This document shows, piece by piece, positions 23,505-30,955 of a DNA stretch of 30,955 nucleotides. The stretch lies in the NCBI GenBank assembly GCA_038087015.1, contig JASBNA010000143.1, forward strand, positions 1-30,955. The letters run 5' to 3'. The notes beneath the pieces were generated by a model that saw only the letters and a program-made list of their open reading frames with translations, searched no databases and was not told where the DNA came from. The position numbers and the translations under genes are program-made. The number at the start of each line of letters is the position of its first letter. Position 1 is the stretch's first letter. This stretch comes from Cerrena zonata (taxonomy: Eukaryota; Basidiomycota; Agaricomycetes; Polyporales; Cerrenaceae).

Positions 23505-23600
23505 ACGCGTCCTGGCGTGTTTGGACGCGTCTCAACGCGTCTCAACGTGTCTCAACGCGTCTCAACGTGTCTCAACGCGTCTTAACGTGTCTTAACAACT
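23505..23600. promoter_or_regulatory. Five ACGCGT (MCB-like) sites in a 10-bp tandem repeat
   Basis: ACGCGT occurs at 23505, 23525, 23535, 23555 and 23575, alternating with ACGTGT at 23545, 23565 and 23585 in a 10-bp repeat (CTCAACGCGT/CTCAACGTGT). The cluster ends about 50-70 bp before the dioxygenase ATG at 23647. ACGCGT is the MluI cell-cycle box recognised by the fungal MBF/APSES factors at G1/S. The 10-bp spacing puts all sites on one helix face. Confidence 0.65.
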
Positions 23601-23646
23601 CTCTCGTCTTTTGGGTGCTCATACACTCTGCCCACACGCGCTTTCG

Positions 23647-25304
23647 ATGGATTCGCCACACTGCACACGTTCCGGCCTGCAGTTCTCGCCTTACAGAACT
23701 GAAGAGGACTTTGGCGTCGTGAAGGCATCTCTCAATATAAGCCAACCAATACAAGAGGCATTCGAGCAACAGTGGAATGCCGACGAGCTCGGAGAACCTG
23801 ACGACCTAGACGACTTTCCTCTCAACTCCGACGACGCGGTCACTTCAGACTTGCCCCCCCTTGATCTTCCAGGCCCATCCACACTTCCCCCCGACGTTAT
23901 CGATAAACCCGCAGCCCTTCAAACACACCAGGACCTCTTACCCTCTAACAAAGATGCTCGGAAGAAAGCCTATCGTCGCAAGAAAAAGCAGGAAAAACGA
24001 GAACGCGACCGTGCTAAGCTAGAGCACTCTCTTCCTTCGCCCAAATTCAAAGTTCGTGCAGCACTCTCCCACAAACTCGCAAAGGTAGCTCATATGCGGG
24101 TTCGGAGCAATGTTGTCAACCTTCGCGCCGCTCAAGGAGCATGGATTGGTGTGAGGGAAAGTGCTGGACAAGGGCCTAGGTCGCTGGAGTCTCTGTTGGC
24201 GGAAGGCTACGATTACAAGGAGTGGGATGGCATGTGAGTGGTTATCAATTATATTTCCAACGTCACTATCGCCTCATTCCGTTCAGCACCCCTTTCGTTA
24301 TTACAGACGAAGAAGATCGTATATTTGTTATTTTTGCCGGCCGGCCCCAAGATCCATCCTATGAGGACGATCGACTCGCAGCTGATGCTGTACTGGAAGA
24401 TACACATGCCAAACTCCAATTCGGAAGCAACGGATGCCAGGTATTACCTCGTCCAACAAACGGGTGTGGAAAAAACCGCCGCGGAGGTTTCAAAACTGCC
24501 AATGTTGGAATCTCCTACGGCGGGGGACAGAAGGTACGCCGTCATCTTGTCACCGACTGTTATTGTAATCTCACTGTTGTATAGGCTCCTGGGAATTTAT
24601 GCCACACAAAACATAATCAGGAGGTATTGCGCTCGTTTTTCCAACAACCCTGTATCAAGCGACTTGCTACCTTTGCCAACTGTAAGCCAAAGCCTCATCT
24701 TGATCATCCTTACTGTCACGCTAATGTTTCTACAGCTGCTTTTGCTTTCTTTGCGCCGAAACTTCATGAGTATTATCGTAGAACCCTAGAGCCCTTATGG
24801 AAGCGTAATCCCCACTTCAAGCACAACGTTCCAACATGCATCCTTCCAGCAGCGTCGATCAACTTCGGTCCCAAATCGGTATCTTATGACCACCTGGATC
24901 ATAATAACCTTGCTGGCGGTTTGTGCTCCATTACAGCAGGTGGAGCTTTCGATCCGACTAAAGGAGGCCACATCTACCTAGTTAACCTACGCGTCATCGT
25001 TGAATTCCCCCCTGGCTCAACAATCCTAATTCCCTCTTCTGTGATTCGACACGGTAATATTCCGATCCGAGCAGGCGAAACGCGTACATCTTTCACTCAG
25101 TACGCTGCCGGAGGCCTATTCAGATGGGTCGAATATGGCTTTAAGACCTGGCATCAGCTTTGGGAAACCGATCGAGTGCATGCGCTTGCGGAGCTGGAGA
25201 ACAGGCCAAAAAAATGGAAGGAATTTTTAGAACTATTTTCAAAACTGGACGAATTGGAGAGTGATCATCATGCTGTTCGTAGTCGTTGCTATCCCATTAA
25301 GTAG
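23647..25304 (+). CDS. 2OG-Fe(II) dioxygenase, TET/JBP-like, transposon-borne
   Basis: Four exons (23647-24233, 24287-24533, 24585-24681, 24736-25304) give 499 residues, starting at ATG 23647 (MDSPHCTRSG). The N-terminal 190 residues are acidic and then strongly basic (KKAYRRKKKQEKRERDR), a likely nuclear or DNA-contact region. The C-terminal catalytic half has H-x-D (DHLDHNN, near 24892), a GG-strand (TKGGHIYLVNL), FPPGS, the distal His in VIRHGN near 25049, and the 2OG-binding Arg in GETRTSFTQY near 25082, so all cofactor residues are present. Fungal relatives of this type are commonly found beside KDZ transposases and are grouped with TET/JBP-like enzymes; oxidation of a modified DNA base is the likely but unproven reaction. 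Its stop is 119 bp before the KDZ start, on the same strand. Confidence 0.8.
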
Positions 25305-25315
25305 ATTACTATAAT

Positions 25316-25334
25316 ATTATTATTATTATTATTT
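25316..25334. repeat. ATT microsatellite between dioxygenase and transposase
   Basis: A short (ATT)n run lies directly downstream of the dioxygenase stop, in the 119-bp spacer before the KDZ gene. It probably lies in the 3' UTR. Confidence 0.85.
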
Positions 25335-25423
25335 TGTTCTTTCTCAGGGAGGCATGTGACCTTGTTGATTGTGAGTTTCTATTGTAATTTCCCGCGGGTC
25401 CCAAGTTCGACTCCTGAATCCTG

Positions 25424-28400
25424 ATGTCTGCGAAACGTAGTAAGAAAAAGAACAAGGCAGTTCCTGCTCTTCATATTCATAACGCTCAAGAGGAGGTCAC
25501 CGCTATATCTGTTTCCGGAATTTCTCAAGATGGCCGACGCGTTAAAATGAAGACTATGACTGCACCTCTGCCTGAACCCGAGCAGTCGTCTGACATCGTG
25601 CCACCTTGGGACGATGCTCCTCCCATTGAAATTCATCACGAGCTCTCGGATGCCGTAGTTGTTGCGAAACGACCGGCCAAAAGATATGAAAATTCGGTTT
25701 GTTTTTCGAAAAATATATTGCTGAGCATGCACTGACTGTCTACCTAGGATGCGCCGTTGAAGACGTTTAAGATATATCGACAGGAGTATTGTGACGAGAT
25801 GGTACGGCTTGATGGTCGCGGATGCTATTCCAACGACTCGGTCTGCAAATGTGGGAGGGGGCGACCTGCAATCCGTTGCAAGGATTGCAATGGCCTTCAT
25901 CTTGAGTGTGTGGAGTGTGCTCGAGACTACCATGGCCCAAGGAATCCCCTTCATCGTATAGAGGTGAGTCTTAATTTGACGATTTGCGTATTATTCAGCA
26001 TTGATATTCTCCCCTTTTACAGAAGTGGAATGGGACATTCTTCGAGAGTACTACGTTGTACGACATAGGTGTGACTGTACCTTTAGGCCATCCCTTTGGG
26101 ACTAAATGTGCTGCTCCATTATCCCGCACTATTACAGTGCTTCATACCAACGGAATCCATAAAATTCGTGTTGACTTCTGTGGCTGTCTATTGGGCTTTG
26201 AGCTGCGAACACAACTTTTACGCTTCGGTTGGTGGCCGGCCACTCCTTTGGACCCCCGTTCTGCGGCTACATTTGCTGTCCTAAGACAGTTCCAATATTT
26301 GAATCTTCAAGGAAATGTTACAGCTTACGACTTCTATCGTGCCTTGGAGTTTCAAACAGATGGTCGATTAAGTGATAATCTCCCGGTAAGTAACATTCCA
26401 CTCCGATTAATCTATGACTGCTTACAGCTGAATAGGACCGTCTTCAATCATGGATGACGATGATTAGGGAGTGGCGGAATGTGAAAGCTCTGAAGCGAGC
26501 CGGACGAATTCATCACTCTGATGGCGTGGAATCAACTTCGCATGGTGAACTCGCAGTTCGCTGTAGAGCGTGTCCAGATCCCAATCGAAATCTGCCTCCG
26601 AACTGGAACAACAATGAGAAGTGGGCGTAAGTTTTTGCCTGTGATTCATCTGTTTTCTCTCGCTGACTAACATTACCCGAAGCTATCTCTACTGGCTAAC
26701 TACTTCACAGGATGCAAACTTCCGCTACAAAGGCCGCCAGCGCGATACAAAGATGGAAGACATTTCTCTCTCCTCTGGATGGTCATACTTTGTCGAACAT
26801 GGCGAATATATTGAACATGTAAAGAAGTTTGCTAATCAGGAGGAGGTTCGATTTAAACCTAAATAATACGGTTTTAATTGTTATTAACAGTTTCCCCCAG
26901 ATAAGCACCTGCGCCGGCTTTCAAGCTATGCACCTTGCAAATCTGAAGAAACGAACAGGACTCAGTGCGACAGGTTTGGTGGGGGTAGCATGTTCAGATC
27001 ATGAGATGTGGCGCCCGAATGGCTTAGGAGATCTTCAGGTCGGTGAACGGTAAATCGCTTCATTTTTGCTCTGTTGCTATTGTATTTACAAAAACTCCAT
27101 TTAGGTATTGCAATATGGACTACGTCTTCCTCTCCAGTATTGTCGGTGTTATGGTTCTGCTCATTCTCGCCTCTTATGACATTGCATGTCAATTTTTTAC
27201 TGGGTTTCCCCTTCGAATTCCTCACCTTCCCGAGAGGCTGCGACCCACCATTCCTATCAAGAATATTATTCCGAAAATACCCAAGGCTCATATTTACACA
27301 CACAACGAGAAGTGCCATGGTCCTTACTCCTTCAACTGGACAAAAGGTGCCGGTCGCACTGATGGCGAAGGAATCGAGCGATTATGGTTGATTCTCAATA
27401 AGGCTGCATTGAGTGTACGCGAAATGACACCTTCCGCACGAAGGGAAACTATCGATGATCTCTGCGGCTTCATCAATTGGTGTAAGGTGGTAAACTATGG
27501 CAAGTGTTTCTATTTTGTACACCATGTATTCCGATGTCTGATCATATTGCAGGGGATTTCCTTCAAAGACGTCTTATTGAAGCCCTGAAAGAAGCACTAC
27601 ATACGAGGGCGGAGTATGAGGGACTTGACAAGTCATTACGCGAGGAGAATCCTAATCTCGTCGCTGAATGGGACAAGATGATTCTGGCTTTCGACGAAGA
27701 TAAGTCAGCACCTTGTCCTTATCTCTCCACCACCAACGGTTAGTATGAATGATAACTACATGATTAAGAAAATGTAACACTCAGCATATTCTAGATGTTC
27801 CTATGGCCTCTGTGATCAAACGACTAGCAGAAGAAGAGGCTGTGTCCGGTCGTCAAACCTTGGAAGAAGGCAGTCGCACTGCCTTTATCCTTTTCGCATT
27901 GGATATCGAACGTCTGCAGTATGTTTTATCACCCATAACCCCAGTCTACCGATGCTAATACACTCACAGGGCTTCAGTAAAAGCGAAGGTTCAGAAACTG
28001 CCCTCCAATCCATCAATTACCCATGCCACTTTGGAAACAAATCGTTCAACGATCCGTCGCAAACTGAAGATATTTTGGGACACTCAAGAGCTTCTCATGC
28101 CTCGATTAAATCAACACATCTGCATCAATAAGTCCCAGGATTCCGACCACGCAGAAAATGTTGTTATTTACCTTCCTTCCAAACTTACCCCTGCTACCCG
28201 CAATGCCGTCTGCGAACCCAAGCTCATTGAGACAGAGGTAGCAATTCGTGAAGCACAGTTGCGACAATGCCTCGACGATCTTCGCCGTGAGCTCCGGGCT
28301 CGAATGTTCGCAAACAAGTTCAAGACGAAGAATGTCACCGGGAATCGATACATGACACGTGCTCGGGATTGGATGAAACGTATAGATGACAAGGTCCTAG

Positions 28401-29173
28401 CAGCCAAACGCGAGTATCAAGAAGCACGTCAGGCTTATCTTTCCCTCAAGGGTCATGGCTCATGGGAAGACAAGTTCAAGGATTTGAAAGATGAAGATGT
28501 CCGAGGTATCAATGAGCGAGCATTATCTGAGCAGGAACGTCGGGAACGAAAGGCTGCTCGAGAAGCTGCGGGTCTAGAAGACGAGGAAGTTGCTGCAGAG
28601 CCAATGCCAGAAGGTTGTCATCCCGGGGAACGATATCGTCAACCGATTTCCTGGATTTGGTACACCTTTTCCACAGGGCGAAACGACGAGACAGACAATA
28701 GTCCAGAGGTTCACGAAGGTAACCCAACACTTGCTCCCTAACAGTGATACTAACTCTGTGCTATAGCACTACGTATAGAATGGGCGAGATCGCGAGCACG
28801 TGCAGACCGGTGGGAAGAACAAGTATGCAAAACGGTAGAGGCTATGCGACGGGTTCTCCAGTATACCGAGTCCATTGCAAAAGACTGGGAAAAACTAGTA
28901 TCCTGCCGATCGAATACATCTGCGGAACTGAAAGAAGGCCTACAATCATACGCTCTCGAGCAGGCAGCTGCAGAAAGAGGCCTCTGTGATCGTTTGCGTA
29001 CCCAGTGGCACGGCTCACGTATTCGAGCCTATACTTTTCTCTCTTCTGTCCGTGTATCACATGCTGACCTTACTGATGTTCTTGGTTTACCTACACCTCC
29101 CCCTGGATCGAAATCCCCCCAAATTATCCGCCTTACCGAGCTTATCCCAACCGACAACCATGGATCCGAATAG
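25424..29173 (+). CDS. KDZ transposase, apparently intact, with CxC2-like cysteine cluster
   Basis: Eleven exons (25424-25696, 25748-25963, 26023-26385, 26436-26626, 26683-26845, 26901-27049, 27105-27499, 27553-27738, 27795-27918, 27970-28718, 28767-29173) join without a break to 1,071 residues. A basic N-terminus (MSAKRSKKKNK) is followed by a zinc-binding CxC2-type cluster (CKCGRG, CKDC, CVEC, DYHGPRNPLHRIE; 25845-25963). The RNase H-fold core shows the first Asp in MDYVFLSS (27120), the second in SYDIACQF (27178) and the Glu in DGEGIERLW (27370), the expected KDZ triad. The C-terminal third is long, charged and predicted coiled coil (about 28030-29000). The seventh intron appears to use a GC donor. 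It probably catalyses excision and integration of this element. Confidence 0.9.
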
Positions 29174-29357
29174 CACGCCTATGAGACAATATATATTTAT
29201 CTCTTTGGATGTTCTGAGTGTGACCGACATGTTATATTGTACATCAAGTAGTTATGCACCGTCAGTACGCCTCGCTTAGAAATACATGATCTTACCTCTT
29301 TAGGAACCCGAAGGAAATAACCCTGAAAAGAAGAGAAGGGACTGTGAGCCGGTGTGG

Positions 29358-30342
29358 GATTTAAGCATCGGAATGCTGTACAGTATTCAACGCCATGGGA
29401 AAGCGCCTGCGCATTCCTAATCGGGACGAAGGGAGGAGGGCAATAGAGGAGCAGCCACTACGCCTCGCTTATCAGCGGGGAAACACGTGCTCGACTATTC
29501 TGGGAACCCAAAAGACCTGAATTTCAAGTGAGCGGACCTGTGAGCCGGCCATTTGAGCATAAGAGCATTCAACGCCATGGGAAAGCGCCTGCACATTCCT
29601 AATCGGGATGAAGGGAGGAGGGCAATAGAGGAGGCAGCCACTACGCCTCGCTTATCAGTGGGGAAACACGTGCGCTACTATTCTGGGAACCCAAAGGACC
29701 TGAATTTCAAGTGAGCGGACCGTGAGCCGGCCATTTGAGCATAAGAGCATTCAACGCCATGGGAAAGCGCCTGCACATTCCTAATCGGGATGAAGGGAGG
29801 AGGGCAATAGAGGAGGCAGCCACTACGCCTCGCTTATCAGTGGGGAAACACGTGCGCTACTATTCTGGGAACCCAAAGGACCTGAATTTCAAGTGAGCGG
29901 ACCGTGAGCCGGCCATTTGAGCATAAGAGCATTCAACGCCATGGGAAAGCGCCTGCACATTCCTAATCGGGACGAAGGGAGGAGGGCAATAGAGGAGGCA
30001 GCCACTACGCCTCGCTTATCAGCGGGGAAACACGTGCTCGACTATTTTGGGAACCCAAAAGACCTGAATTTCAAGTGAACGGACCGTGAGCAAGCCATTT
30101 GAGCAAGCGAGAAACACGAGCGCCGTAGGTTTCCATTTTCGGATATGTTTTTATTGCCAGCTCACCCTCAGACAGTCACGCCTAAGCTGGCCCTGCTTTC
30201 GAACAGAATTACAAGTAATCAGGTAGCAACAGGATTACAAGTAATCCCTTCCCACAGGCTGTCAGACGTTATTTATTGATTATTGTAATTTGATGCCCTT
30301 GATGATAAGTAGTATTACTAGTAATCAGTACAGGATCTGGTG
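29358..30342 (-). repeat. Right terminal inverted repeat
   Basis: This is the inverted counterpart of the left arm. It is 985 bp against 1,154 bp on the left; the difference is close to one subrepeat. The left arm's diverged fifth unit is missing here, while the innermost junction (TTGAATACTGTACAGCA, read inward) is kept, as expected after recombination between adjacent units. Confidence 0.9.
29376..30103 (-). repeat. 182-bp subrepeat array in the right TIR
   Basis: Four units end with GCCATTTGAG at 29557, 29739, 29921 and 30103, a 182-bp period. Variant bases map one to one onto left-arm units 4 to 1: outermost TCGAGCACGTG, middle two AGCGCACGTG. Each unit contains CACGTG. Confidence 0.93.
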
Positions 30343-30351
30343 GCCGGAACA
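30343..30351. repeat. Right 9-bp target site duplication
   Basis: GCCGGAACA is identical to 15558-15566, immediately after the right transposon end. Confidence 0.85.
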
Positions 30352-30955
30352 CTGTACATGTTAGAGGATGGAGTGCGCCTTAGCGGACACATATCGAACA
30401 TGTATTCCTTCAACAACTTCATGCTCCAGAATTGAGCAGTGCGATGTTCCTTGGTCCGCAGACTGTCCCTCAACTCTTCTTCGGGCTGGACCGACTGGTG
30501 TCCCGATACACCCGAAGAAAGGTCCCAGTTCGAGGGCAAAGTTCTACAAGACTTCTGCCAAATTATCCAGGGTTGTCGAAATCTTAGGCATTTGGAACTT
30601 GCGTTCTTTGAAGGGTGGCTCAGCCCGCCGAAGTGTGTCGCGATGGTCTGGCCAACCTTCTCATCCATACGCACCTTGGAATACGTCTTTGTTCAGCGTC
30701 ACGATCCTATCGAGCAACTCCTCCCGATGTGGGCTGATAGCCTCAAATGGTTCTGCATTTCAACCCTCAGCAACTCTGTAATGGTAGAACCCGTGGACGC
30801 AGCAGAAGATCCTCGACTTCCTATCCGTAGTCTGCATAACCTCAAGGCACTTAGCCTCGAATTCCCAGGATTCTCTTCCGAACACAGAGCCCTGAGGTGT
30901 CCTCAACTCGAGGCGCTTAGCATAGACAAATGGAACCTGATTGAAATCGAACATC
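30352..30955 (+). pseudogene. F-box/LRR-like gene, 3' part, runs off the window
   Basis: This continues the interrupted gene in frame from the left half. It reads open to the window end except for one TGA at about 30436 (after FNNFMLQN), where gene D has a Leu codon. Matches to gene D include FNNFML, QDFCQIIQGCRNLRHLEL and a SLHNLKALSLEF-type LRR. The single stop suggests decay after disruption by the transposon, although a stop predating the insertion cannot be excluded. Confidence 0.8.

Larger units (their letters stand above)
15567..30342. mobile_element. Complete 14.8-kb KDZ-type DNA transposon carrying a dioxygenase
   Basis: The 14,776-bp element is bounded by a 9-bp direct repeat and long inverted arms (15567-16720 and 29358-30342). 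It encodes gene E (minus), gene F (plus, hybrid-binding-like repeats), a 2OG-Fe(II) dioxygenase (plus) and an intact KDZ transposase (plus). The arms are near identical over about 1 kb, including their internal subrepeats, and the empty site can be read from the split host gene, so insertion is recent. The outermost 9-11 nt of the two arms match only imperfectly; perfect pairing starts at TGTACTGATTAC. KDZ elements are known from fungi and other eukaryotes. The combination of cargo genes here is the notable point. Confidence 0.88.

Noticed and set aside
23329..23595. Open frames encoding QRVSTCLNAS-type repeats
   Set aside because: They are translations of the 10-bp promoter repeat; two frames give similar peptides, as expected of a noncoding repeat.
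30318..30674. Minus-strand open frame of 118 codons at the right end
   Set aside because: It crosses the transposon/host junction and is antisense to the F-box/LRR-like gene remnant.

Overview
The window looks like genomic DNA of a mushroom-forming basidiomycete (Agaricomycetes, inferred). The evidence is short introns of about 45-60 nt with GT-AG borders in nearly every gene, tight gene packing, KDZ (Kyakuja-Dileera-Zisupton) transposases, fungal TET/JBP-type dioxygenases, and F-box/LRR-like paralogs. There is no bacterial, phage or plasmid signature, and no rRNA, tRNA or CRISPR was seen.

Layout. (1) About 1-12,700 looks like an older KDZ-type element that runs off the left edge. It holds a frameshifted KDZ transposase (minus), a TET/JBP-like 2OG-Fe(II) oxygenase with intact motifs (minus), and three multi-exon proteins of unknown function: A (plus), B (minus, with a Zn2Cys6-spaced cysteine cluster) and C (plus, with an 18-residue repeat). 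This part is rich in the palindrome TCCGGA. (2) 12,700-15,560 holds a 143-bp tandem duplication, an intact LRR-like gene (D), a 22-bp minisatellite, and the 5' end of a second F-box/LRR-like gene. (3) 15,567-30,342 is a complete 14.8-kb DNA transposon inserted in that second gene. It has long terminal inverted repeats built from 182-bp subrepeats and is flanked by a 9-bp direct repeat, GCCGGAACA. Removing the insert and one repeat copy restores the reading frame of the interrupted gene to match its neighbour D. (4) 30,343-30,955 is the 3' portion of the interrupted gene, running off the right edge.

The complete element carries four genes: E (minus, a large protein sharing the layout of gene A), F (plus, three tandem RNase H1 N-terminal hybrid-binding-like repeats, each split by a phase-2 intron in its tryptophan codon), a 2OG-Fe(II) dioxygenase, and an intact 1,071-residue KDZ transposase with a CxC2-type cysteine cluster. 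In both elements a dioxygenase sits immediately upstream of the KDZ gene on the same strand. Five ACGCGT (MCB-like) sites on a 10-bp helical period lie just upstream of the second dioxygenase, which suggests G1/S-timed expression.

The overall proposal is a mobile 'epigenetic cassette': transposase, DNA-base dioxygenase and an RNA:DNA-hybrid-binding-like protein moving together. Family assignments come from motif recognition by eye. Functional coupling is inference.
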